Below are positions 40,550-51,789 of a DNA stretch of 64,000 nt, in pieces; the stretch's first letter is position 1, and each line of letters starts with the position of its first letter. Made by a program: the position numbers and the translations under genes. The DNA lies in NCBI GenBank assembly GCA_021234155.1, contig JAJEKV010000008.1:2823580-2887579 (forward strand), written 5' to 3'. The stretch is from Isoetes taiwanensis. Taxonomy: Eukaryota; Streptophyta; Lycopodiopsida; Isoetales; Isoetaceae. The notes beneath the pieces are model-generated. The model saw only the letters and a program-made list of their open reading frames with translations. It ran no database searches and was not told the DNA's origin.

Positions 40550-43500
40550 TCAAACGGCCAATGGTGTAAGAAAAAACTCCGAAAGAAATCTACTCATAAG
40601 GATGCCACAGAATGGACATCTTGGTTCTACCTCAGAACATGTCTGGGGTGTCAATATGGCATGCTCAATATCTGACCTCAATGTGAGAGAGAAAAAGCAA
40701 GATGGGGCAAGCTGTGACACTTTCCGCTGGCAGCAGCTACAAACCCAGAGAGGCTGATTCCCACAAACTTGCATTGAGACACCACACCTCTGTAACTTAT
40801 GAACTGCAGTAGATATAAACGGTTCTTTTCCACAGCAATATGCCATTTCAATAGATGTGAATGGTATAGGGCACCGACAGTAGCTACAAAATTCTTGAAC
40901 GGGAATATCACAACTCCTACATTAAGCAAAAAAACAGTCAGAAAGAGAACCCCTTGATGAAGAGGAGCAGGGGGGAATCATACCAATCAGCTTCCACCAG
41001 TTGAGGACACATCTTTGACCTATTTGTTTTGACCCAGTAAGACAAAATATGTAGGAAGCGAAATTTCCCCTCCATATTCCCTCTGTAATTTTTGAAAGCT
41101 AGCAAGAACACGAGTACAAGTCTTTGGCGAAGCTCATGTTCAATCCACCATAATTGCTCCATTCTCCGCTGGTACTCCATGACATTTGGATCGGCCTTGT
41201 CCATTGTCTGGGCTTCATCCAGCATGATCTCAGTTGTTACATTGGGTAACAGAACTCGCCGATACAATACAGTTAGTATTTGAAGCTGACGGCAGCTTAA
41301 ATAGGCGAGGGTATTCCTGATTTCCTGATCCCACTTGATAGGATCATAATTTGGAATAAATTGAACTATGAATGGTTTTAGTATATGCAAGTCTGAAAAT
41401 TTTAGGAAGGCCAAAACACAAAAGACATCCCAGAGAATAAATGCTTGCTCAAGGAACTGAATCTGTTTGAATGCAAGGGCTGTCCGCGATATCCAAATGG
41501 GAGTTATATCATTTAATGGCATCTCAGCTTTTGAATATTGTTGGCCGCCAATCCATATTATTTGGACCATACCCTTTTGTGTCCTACATTCAAACAAGGA
41601 TGTTGCATAAGCATTAAAATTCTCGTGATGACACAAACATCAACTCATACACCTATATGATTGCTTGCCTTGATTGGTACATTGGATCGACGACCCCACT
41701 TGCTATACTCCGGACCTAGGAAAAGATAATAGTGCCATTATAATTTGAAACTGGAGAGAATGTTGCTAATATTTTAAATAAAGAATGACCATCATAGTCG
41801 TAAAGAATGGTGAAAAGTCAAGCATTTATAGGAAAATTCCTTTTCATCCTTTAACTGAAAGTTTAAACCATAGATCTTGCTCATAACGGAAAATTTAGCA
41901 AATGTTACTTAGGCAAGCTTCATACCGTTGACAGAGCTAAGCTTCCAGATGATAAGGCAACACCATAGAAGAACTCTAAGGCCGAAGAAGGCACCTGCAG
42001 AAGATTGATACACCCAATAGTTGACTAGATGATACCAAAGAAATGCAAAGAAACATATAAACTTCCTACATCAATGTTGACTTCACCACCTAGCAACTGC
42101 AAACAATCTGGGTGCTCCAGTGGCCAGAGTGACTTGCCATCAAAGCCCCATCCTTGCAATTTATCATCCTGGAATAATGAGAGTAAGCTCTGGTTCATGC
42201 AGAAAGCAAAATGAATAACGGAGGTTATACAAACCTGTGCACAACTATACAAATATTTCCCTTGAGAAGGTCCATACAAGCCCAGTAACTATTTCCAAAA
42301 GTAGACTATGACCAAGTCAATACAGCAGAATTCATGGGGTTCACTTAAGCAACTTACCACTTGCTTATGTGCCCGTGGCCTGGCAAACCATTAAGAGATA
42401 CCAAGACCATTACCTTCCATACTACTATATTCCTGAAACCTTGCCAATAGCAAGAATGGCACATGCCGTATTTCCAAGTAAGCACATTCAGGCTAAGAGG
42501 AACTTACAGCTATAAAATCTGGATACAGCCTGCCTGTCAGTAATAGTTGATAAGCATCTGAGCTGGACACAAGCAAACAACAAGAAACAACTGATGCACT
42601 ACTTCATAAGCAATGTCCAGGGTAAAGACATTCTGGTTTCAGAAACTTCCATCGGACTGCATGACCACCTGACCATAACTCACACTGTCACAGCTATAAA
42701 CTTTAGATAAAGAGCAACCTGGACCTCCCCAAAATGTCAATATAACTAAACCAAGGAACAAAGGTGGGTGCCGAATAAACTAGTTGGATATCTGTGTCTA
42801 GAATGCCAAACATTACAGGAAAGGCACTATCAAATTATTGCGTTCAAAACATCACCAGAAACTCAACATGACTCTCCGATTTTAATGTAAATACAAGATC
42901 TGGACAAAAAGGCGAAAGACATCGAAGGGAATGGAGTTAGGAAAAGAGATAACAAGCATGCACTTCATCTGGCACTTTTTATGGCAATATTTTCAACTGC
43001 CTCAACTAGCAAGATTTTCAACTTAACATCGATAAATCAGTCGCGTGGCTCACTCCACTGGAGTCTCCTGTTGCAAGTAAAAGCACCTTTCAGATGATCT
43101 ACATACTTCCAGAATGATCAGGCTTTTTTATATCTGACAGCTAATTGCAGACACCAGATTCATGGGCATTCAAAAACCAGAAACTGCAGCAACAGGTGGC
43201 CGAAGGCCCTCAACACAATATGACTGGACCTTGGGACACACCAGAATGCAATTGGCCTGCCTTTGTGCCAGCAACAAGGAAAGCGCATCTGATACCAGAT
43301 TCACCAGTTTGAAGATCATCGGCACATTCTGATAATAATTGAGAACCATAGATGCTAGCATGTGAAAACTGTGATACAAAACAAGGAGGCACTAATAAGT
43401 TGCTGTCGTTTGTGCCAGTACTCATCTTTGAACTTTTCTTCAAAAGCGTTTGCCAGCAGGAGGCTTAAAATCCTTGGAAGCATTTGAATAGTCATGGAAT

Positions 43501-46252
43501 GCCTGCAAATTTGACACAATTAGATTTAAAATACAACTCAAACAGAAAAATGAGCATTAGCCTAGCCTGACAGGAATATCCGTATTACGAAGTAGCAATA
43601 AGCACTCTAAAACCTTGGCGTTACACTTCAGAGACATCAAACATACAAAGTCTGGGTGGTGGATTCTCTCAGTGCTCCTGCAATAAAAAATATACCTGAC
43701 CTTATGATTCAGCACTAAACCATACCTTGAGATAGTCCTCCAGCGCACTTGATCTGTTAGGCTCCTGCTTAGCTTCTTCAACTTAGACATTCCATACAGA
43801 CTTTAAATACATTCCTTGCTAGGGTGGATTGGTTCTTCAATCTTGATACCCTTTCCTGCTGCATTGTTTTAAGCCCGCCCAACCCTTGTCCTGCCAACAG
43901 CAATAGGAGAACTATGATAACATCGAAAAGTCATATAGACAACCAGATGGGCACTTAATACTACATTTCACTGTCTTCTGTCTCAGGACAATTATGAATA
44001 AAAGGACCCAGCAACGTTTTCCTGAGGTTTGGACTTGCTGATTAATTAAGTCTATTTCCCATCTATATACCTCCATAGGCTGAAAACTGAATGGTGTTAT
44101 CGAGCCCAGCGTGAGGGACTGCGATTTCAGCAGTACGGTCTTATTTATGCTAACCTATCAACTCGGGTTTATTATTGAAATGTGACAATCAGAAAAGTCA
44201 ACAAGATCTCAAACCTAGGTCAACCTACTAAGCAGGTACGAATGGATGGACGTATAAGCGAAGTAGAGTCATGTGTCCTTGCAGGAGCTCAAAGGAATAA
44301 ATCTCTGCAGCTCTTACCAGCTAATCTACCTTCACTGATAAAGTGCAGAAGAAATCTGCAGCTTCATTGTGTCTGAGTTGAGCATGAAACGTATGCAACA
44401 AAAATCCGTTATAGCTCTTGCATTGAGCTCTTTTACACACAGCCATGAGATCGAACAAAAAGCAACACGGCCTTAGGAGGCGAAAGACAAAAGAGCACAC
44501 AGGCTCATTTTCAAATGTAGCTATCTTTCAATTGCATCAAAGTTCCACAAAATTATTCTCAGGGTCTACATTATAGCAGAAGCCATGGATCTGCAGGTAT
44601 TACCATATGTGAGCAATTCAGATCTATTTTTGACAAGGTGATAGAAGATTCTCCACAGTCGGACGATAAATTCTGCACAGCATCAAGCCCCAGCTTAGTT
44701 GTTCAAACAGCACTATGTCCACGACATTCCTTCCTGAGAAAATGTAAGCGTGTTATAACACCAACAATAAAAGATACCTACAAAACAGCAAAATGCTTGG
44801 CACCCTAACTGAAACAAATCGCAGCACGACGAGTCATATTCAAGCAAACTGTTTCCAAGTGCAAGGATGAAAAAGGTACGCATATGCTGCATTCGAAATG
44901 GGTTGAACGCCAGTTTGTTATGGAGTCTGCAATCTGAAATTAAAAACATGCACCACTCAAAGAGTATTTATAAAATGGAACATTGCAGTAAAAGCAATTA
45001 AGCTACATAAACAAAAAATCTGAAGTACTCACAGATTTCTCTCTTTCCCCAAAGTCATTTTCAATACAAAAGTCATAAAGAAGCTGAGAAAGATCCAACA
45101 CCTGCATGCTTCATACAAACAAATTTCTGTTTCATTTACAAAAGCTGTCATCATACAGAACGTGCAGAATGTTTTGCCTCAAAAGCAAACTCGACAACAA
45201 AAAGAAGAAAACACTGAGAGGGATGGCTCACCATACAATATGGAGAGAAATTTAATTAATACAATTGAATCTAATGCAATGACACACCTCTACCCACTCT
45301 GGACGAAACTCTTGATGTGGTGAACGATATAACTTCACCCGATAATCTGTCGTACAGACTGCAAGAAGGCATCTGTGGCGTATTTTTTCATTACTAATGC
45401 TTTTAAGGGAACGTGAATAGATACTCTATGAACCTTCCCTTACCCTCCATTTGGTGCCATTCCTCGAGGTGACCAAGCAATAGATCGAACACATATGCGT
45501 ACATCACGTGCCAAGGTGAACGGTAACAAAAGAGGAGACTTGAGGTCTGCAAGTATAATAACAAACTATAAGATCCTTGATTAACCATCTTTGTGTACTG
45601 TAGCCACAACTGGAGTAAGGAAAAACAAATACTACCATCCTTATGTACTGCACCGACGTTAAATGGCGGACTCTGTGATGGCGAGACAAAGCCTCGTGGA
45701 CCTGTGAGGCATGCTGGATTCTGTACAAGACTAAAGGTTTAGCTAAGTTTGACTAATTGCAACACTTCACAGTAACAGGTAGACTAAAAACTAGGACTGG
45801 TACAATGTGGCAGATTTTTATTGATTAACTTATAAAGCCAATGAAATATGGACTTTCTAAGCTACTTTCCAGTCTCAAACAATACTTTGATGCATAAAAA
45901 TGATCAATGCAAAGCCACTAATTAATAAAACATAAGAATGTAACAATGGACGAACCAAAATTGTAACAAGATGCCCAGCTGCAACAGCTAGAAGATTCTC
46001 CTCGGACCATTTGATAGCGTTAGGAAAAACGGGGGAGGAAACGAGGGGGGCTGCTTGGCCGGAGGGTCCAAGGCGTCCAGAAGGTTCGGCTGGAAAAGGA
46101 TGGGGAGTGGGAAGCTGGGCATTGGGTTGGGGAGCAGCAAAAGGCTGCACTGTTTTATTGGAGGAGAACGGGGCAGGCTCGAGGTTGGCCTCCTCAGACA
46201 GAGATCTGTGGAGGTCAGCAGCCATAGCCGCCCACCCCGGTTCGAAACCCAT
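40550..46252 (-). CDS. TFIIIC 90-kDa-like subunit (WD40 plus C-terminal zinc fingers), multi-exon
   Basis: Known role: TFIIIC subunit, binding tRNA/5S promoters for RNA polymerase III in the nucleus; the plant relative I recall is Arabidopsis At3g49400. Exons with matching phases (minus strand): 46252-45956 (ATG; FPNAIKWSEENLLAVAAGHL), 45720-45636, 45546-45444 (VRSIAWSPRGMAPNGG), 45372-45288 (CLLAVCTTDYRVKLYRS), 45101-45033, probably 44933-44880 and 44672-44604, then unresolved WD exons (one ends at 43242 with LVAGTKAGQLHS; another near 42412-42470 reads AILAIGKVSG then IVVWK), 42288-42235 (YLYSCAQ), 42168-42070 (DDKLQGWGFDGKSL), 41994-41926, 41715-41669, 41583-40984 (QIIWIGGQQ) and 40916-40550. 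The last encodes the TFIIIC zinc fingers: CSYC, CCG, HKLQRCGVSMQVC, CSCC and CPFCGI, ending FLTPLAV-stop as the family does. Sites are consensus GT-AG except the GC donor at 41668. The middle (42.4-44.6 kb) is incomplete, and a 1-nt indel is suspected near 42430. Confidence 0.9.
41584..41668 (-). other. GC-AG intron in the TFIIIC90-like gene
   Basis: The exon ends CAATCAAG and the intron begins GCAAGC, ending TGTAG before GACACAAAAGG. Joining AAG to G gives codons Q-S-R-T-Q-K in the right phase, in line with the conserved NPMYQ-R-QK context of the family. AAG|GCAAG is the standard context of U2-type GC-AG introns. A GT donor (GTGTATG at about 41653) would add an in-frame stop. Confidence 0.8.
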
Positions 46253-46309
46253 CTCTTTTCCCTGCCTCTGTTATCAATGCCAAAACTAAATGTTTTTTTC
46301 CGGTTCGCT

Positions 46310-47260
46310 CATGCCGGAAAAAGCGTGAGTTTTGGAGCAAAGGCCTGATTTTTAGCACCGGTAGCAGGTTGCCACTTTCCGTCCATTTTATAATTTTTGT
46401 AAGCATGAAACTGACCTCGGAGGTCGAAGATCATTTTCGGAGATGATGCAGAATGGGAAGGATGATGGGCAGAGGCGCTGGGCGTGATAATGAGTTCATG
46501 CACTCCGTGCGATGTATGTGAGCCGAGACTGGTTCTTGCTCCACCTTTTTTTTTTATGCAAACAAGGTGATCTCTAAGTCTGCCGAAGCAGCTATGGCTT
46601 TGCGACTGACAGGCCAAAGGGTTTCCATTTCGCATTACAGTCGACGGCAAAGCAATTATTTGGGTTAATCGGCTGTATAAAACAACAAGGTGTAAATTCT
46701 GGCAGGCCATTTCCGAAACTCTCCTCAATTTGCAATGGCATCCAGCTTTGAAATCTGATGTGTTTGTCTTCTCTATTTTGCAGTTGAGCATAAGAGTCAT
46801 AATCGGTTTGAAGCATAGAAATAGAAATCGATTTGAAGCAAAGTACTGGCTTTTCATTTTCTTGAGGCTAACCTGGCTTTGGGGACACCATGATTGATAG
46901 AAAATTCATGAGCCAGCGCAGAAAACTTGCTGGATTAACCCTATATGCCATGCATGCTCTTAACTAAACCGATACCAGCTTTCTTTTTAAATTATGGTGC
47001 ATCCATGTTTCCTGAATGACCTTTACTTGGTTAAAATCGATATGCCATATATACCATGCTTGTGGTTGCTTTCGTTACCGAAAACGTAAGATGAGGTGCG
47101 GGAGGTTGATAGTTCGGATTAGGCTTTCTGGCGTGCAAATGGTAAAAAAAGGAAGCAAGGCAACCATGGCATGTTCATTTGCATTGTATACTTCGGCTAT
47201 GGCTTCTGAACAAGTCAGAGTTACTCATCAGTCCAGGGTTGGCCAGTGGGCAGTGGGTAA
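46310..47260 (+). repeat. Dispersed repeat X, copy 1 (5' flank of the TFIIIC90-like gene)
   Basis: It matches 59620-60500 in order and orientation. Landmarks shared by both are AAACTGACCTCGGAG, TGCTCCACCTTTTT, TTTGCAATGGCATCC, GGCTTTTCATTTTC, CATGCATGCTCTTAAC, GAATGACCTTTACTT, GTAAGATGAGGTG and GGTTCGGATTAGGCTTTCTGG. Identity is about 80% with many short gaps, nearly all deletions in copy 2. It begins within 60 bp of the TFIIIC90 ATG, so the gene's promoter lies in it. Minus-strand frames of 182 and 169 residues exist in the two copies, but they are broken relative to each other by non-triplet indels. Confidence 0.8.
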
Positions 47261-50200
47261 TGCAGCCGTTAGGCTGGATATGCCAGCAATCGTCCCAACT
47301 CTTCAAATCCATTTTCATGTTCAGAGGTTAAAGAAGTTTCAACCAGCTTTCTGCACATCCAGCGGCGTGGTGACCGGATCAGATTGTGGCTAAAACACCT
47401 TCAGATATATGGTGAATGCATAGTTCTGGTTATTCTGGCAAGGCTCCGGCATGGACATTTAGAGCCGTTTTACATACATTACATACATCGGGCTGCATCA
47501 GGTAACATCAGGTATGTAGGCAGGTAACATCAGGTATGTAGGCAGAGGTTTACAAATCTCTTATTTGCTCTGCTAACATTGATGCAAATCGTATATGCAC
47601 TGCAGTGCAGGATAAGGGACACAGTTTGAGTTTGAGTTGCCTGTCGGTATGGTAGAGAGCATGAGCCATTCTTCCCCCTGCTCCCTTCTCTGGATCAGAA
47701 TGAAAATATGAGGTATTGTATGATGAGGATTATTTTAATGGGTATTCTCTGATTAACAGGGTTTGATGTTGTTAGGCAAAGGAGAATGACAAAAGGATCA
47801 GACTTTGGATTGGAAAAAACAATACAATATTGCAATACAGAGCTTGAATCACGAGAGCAGGTAGATCCTTCCTTTTTATTCATTATGCATCTGGTTTTCT
47901 ACTTGACAACCCATAGAATGGTTTCACTTCATTTTCGTTGAGACTCCACCATTTACATTGCAATGGGTCTGCTTAGGACAGAAAAAAATCTGCTCTTTTG
48001 GAGTGTCTTTTCTCTTCTAATGTAGTTCTGGTGTCCTTTCTTTTCAAGACTGCCTCTTCCTTTGCTAATATTGTGTGACATTTGCCAATTATTTGGGGGT
48101 TTCGGCATCTATTTTTATCTCTTGATTGCTCAATGTTACATCTTTCTGGCTGAAATAATCATCTCATGCGCTTTAAACTGCTTCTGTCTCCACCGCTGCC
48201 TTCTATTTTTTGAACTCAGAGCGGTGAAATAGCAGGGAAGCTTTGATTTATGAGGCTTTTTTGAATTCATTGTGCATGGCGAGATCTTAGTAGCTGCTGT
48301 CATCAGTTACTATCTGTAAGCTATTGATACAAATCTAGGTAGACATCCTTTGCAAACAGAAATTCTCTTTGTTGGATGTTCATCTTCTTATAAATGCTTA
48401 TGTTTCTTCTTGCAGATTCTTTGAGCTTTTTCGTTGAAGATTCATGTGTCCTTTGGCTTTGGCTGCAACTATTGAAGCAAGTACAAAGTGTTGATCAGAC
48501 CTGAACATCTTTGAAATGTGCCACTAAGCTGATTGAGATAAGAGGTGCATGTTTGCTCTCTTACATGCTATCGACTTCCATTCCAAACAAGGTGTGGGTT
48601 TAAGGTGGGAAAGGGCCATTAACGCCATTTGGTTTTGCATAAAGTTATGATAGAGGCAACCTGGAAATGATACAATGCTTGCAGTGCTTGCAGCAACGCG
48701 AATCTTACAGCCTGATTGTGCCTAGAACTAAGTGCCCATATCCTTGCAAAGTTCTAATGCAGCAGAAAAGGGTTGCCAATAGGGTTGCCAATGGCGAGTC
48801 TATGCCAGAAGTTGCGTTGTTTGTTTATATGCCACCTTCATGCATACCCTCATAACATTCTAAGGCAAGGAGACTTTCTGCATCGTGATCATGTGTTACA
48901 GATGGCATCAATCCGAGCAGACCCCTATTAGATTCAGCACGTAATTTTTACTCTTGGAGAACCAAATCAGGCCCTGTAAGTATAGAGTGAACAAATGTTC
49001 ACACATCGTTCTGGGCTTTTCATTCGTAGCATACTTTATGTGATCCAAATCAAGCTATTGGTTGTCCAAGTTAACAAATGAATCAAAGGTCCAAATCTAC
49101 CATAATACATATTTAGGCGCATCCCCATTCGGCAGTTACAGGACCCTGATCTTTAATTGCCATCTTAAAGCCTGAAAGGAACCCCTTTTATTGTAAAAAT
49201 TCCCTTTTTGTCTCACTCCCAACATTTGTGTCTGCTCTTTTCGCCATTAATTGCGTCTTTTCCCATTAATTGCGTCTTGTGTTTGCATCTATCCAAATCT
49301 TAGATGGATGCCCACATGTTGGATATACTCCAAACACACTTCTGTCTATCAATAGCTTATGCTGGGTTCACTTGGAGAGATTGTTGTGGGACGGCTGAAA
49401 CCTTGTTGGACTTGGGCTGAGCCAAAAATACTTCAGCCCCGTTATGAGAGTTCAGCCGTCGTGGCTGATCTGATGCCATTTGATTCTACACGCGGGGAAG
49501 TAAAGCGACAATACAGAAAGCTTGGTTTCAGTTTTTGGGTTCTCTTCACATATTTTGTATGGTTATCTCTTGGCCTTTCTCCAATGCCAGCTTAGTTGTC
49601 AATTAATCGTATTGTTTAGCTTAGTTGTCAATTACTCGTATTGTTTATGGTTGCCATTTGTTAGCATAGTTTTCAGACATTAATGTTTGGAGTGTTTGCT
49701 TAAGGTTTGAGTTTTGTAGTTTTAACAATTTTGTGTTGTTTATGCAGGCACATTAAACTTACAAGAACTTAAAGTTGCTCTCCCTGTGGCACTTGAGGGG
49801 CACAATTTTAGAAGTTAAAGGTTGTTATTTTTAAACGGTGACTAACCAACGAAAATACTTTTGAAATCAACCAAACTATAATAACCAAATGGTTAGTGAG
49901 CCCTAACGGACAAATCAATTCTTCATCTACAATTATCCGATGTCTACACATCTAAATCTGCAACTACTTTCCAATGCAACTAAGTAACTATTTCAATAGA
50001 TGCATACAAAACTCTAAGAACATTAATGATAATAAGTTTGCCCAACGTAAGCTGAATAATAATACTATGTTTGCTTTGTAGCCCAATAGTTAAATCACCA
50101 CACACTTAGGGCTACATTTTTGGAACTGGTATGAATTCTTACTCTTAGTGTTCCTTTTCTTCTTTCATTTATCACTGCTCCTGCATATTAATTTAGTAGC

Positions 50201-51040
50201 GAATGGTTTGAACCACCTGCCTCAACATGATACATTCAAAGACATCTCATATTTTGAACTTGATCAATCAAAATAATAATTGATGTGTTCTTCAATTGAT
50301 CAATATAAAGACATGTGCTTATGTGTAGCAATGCTTGGCACATGTTTAATAGACAAAACGCCTTTATAGGAAAAAATATTAGTTCTATTCCAAAATGGTC
50401 GAAAGTCATGTAGACTTAAGAATATTATGCTTTTGGCTAAGTTACGATTGCTTATTATAATATAAGTTCCTTCCATTACCTTCCTGAGACATTGTAGAAT
50501 GTATAGTAGAAATTGTTGTTGTAGCTATATACAAATTCCTCTTGTAGAATAGAATGCAGGAGCATATGCGAGAACATTAGGTACATATGCACCACTTCTA
50601 ATTGTCTTGAATTCTGCATTCCTTTGGTGCCTAAAGAATCACGAGCGCATGTGTTCGGTTGAGCAAATGTTGCTTCAGAACATGAATGACAACCAACAAG
50701 TCCTAAGGCTAGACAATCTTTGGCATGAGTCCTATAAGAGTCTCAAAGTGTACCAACTCTATAGGATTAGTCTTAATTTGAAGGCCATACAAAACAACTA
50801 GTCATGATTGGCCGCGCATAATTGCAAAAGTCTATATTGTGGAGTTCCAGGAAGAGAGGCGCGCGAGGTAAGAAATATCACGGGAACATCAACAAAGCAC
50901 AACATTAGGCCCTTGCTAATGCCGTCATGTAGAGATGCATAATATTTAGGGGAGTTCCATCACCCAAGACTAAAGTATGCCAGCCAGAGCGAGACAAAGT
51001 TTTGTGTTTTTGCATTTAACCATCATTCAATTAAATTGGG
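47261..51040. other. Non-genic stretch; 22-bp tandem at 47501-47544
   Basis: GGTAACATCAGGTATGTAGGCA is present twice at 47501-47522 and 47523-47544. Frames at 48667-48855, 49359-49595 and 50607-50801 have no recognisable domain. I see no gene. Confidence 0.45.
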
Positions 51041-51700
51041 ATTATGTCTATTTCCAAAATCGCGCCGTATAAACCTTTTATTGACCATTATATTGAATTA
51101 ACTGACCTTTGGGGTTTCATTTTTCGGGCTAGGAAGATGCATTTATGTTGAAATGCGAGCATTCAAATGTTAAGTCAAATAAACAACATAGCGGAATGTT
51201 GGCAATATAAAAAAGTAAAAGTGCTTATTAATTAAGTACCCATCACGGACGACATGATCCCAAACATTGAAATTGTAATTAACTACGAATAAATAACGAC
51301 AAACAGGATTGCTACAAAGCGAGAGATTTTAAATGAACCAAATCGCGTGGCGCGCTGATTCTCTTGGCATAAATAATGCATTATAATGGAACATAAACTT
51401 AAAAACTAATCCGATTCATCGTCGGCGAGTAGCTGCGGCGAATCTGCTTTGCGAGATCCACATCGATCATGAACAAACCATGCTCTGGAATTCCATATAA
51501 GATGGATTACAACATCAAAGGATAGGATAAAGCGGGCCGGGATTCTGTAGCGACATCAAGCCCGGGTCCTGAAGTTCTATTCTGGCCTCGCGGCTTTTTC
51601 GCGAGGTCCATGATTTGCCATCTTCGCGGGGTAATAGAATGTGCCATAATAACAAGCGAGGAAAAGCTGGAGGCGAAGCGATGGTTGCCAATTTCATGCA
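51041..51700. other. CpG-rich motif cluster 1
   Basis: In AT-rich DNA, this 650 bp contains repeated CGCG/GCGC words next to AAAT or TTTT: AAAATCGCGCCG (about 51056), CAAATCGCGTGGCGCGC (51341), CTGCGGCGAATC and the inverted pair CCTCGCG-GCTTTTT-CGCGAGG (about 51587-51607). No protein is recognised. Such motif clusters resemble subterminal repeats of DNA transposons or transcription-factor site arrays. Confidence 0.4.
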
Positions 51701-51789
51701 TACCTATTTATACACACCTAAATTGTTATTTAATTTTTATGTGTGCAAGTACTGTAAAACCATACACATAATATAAAAACAATACGTTA

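Noticed and set aside
46011-46348. Plus-strand open frames over the first TFIIIC90 exon
   Set aside because: They are shadows of the minus-strand exon, whose WD40 match and splice phases are consistent.
46309-46857. 182-residue minus-strand open frame in repeat X, with a 169-residue counterpart at 59669-60178
   Set aside because: The two frames cannot be aligned without non-triplet indels, and no domain is recognised, so a shared protein is unlikely.
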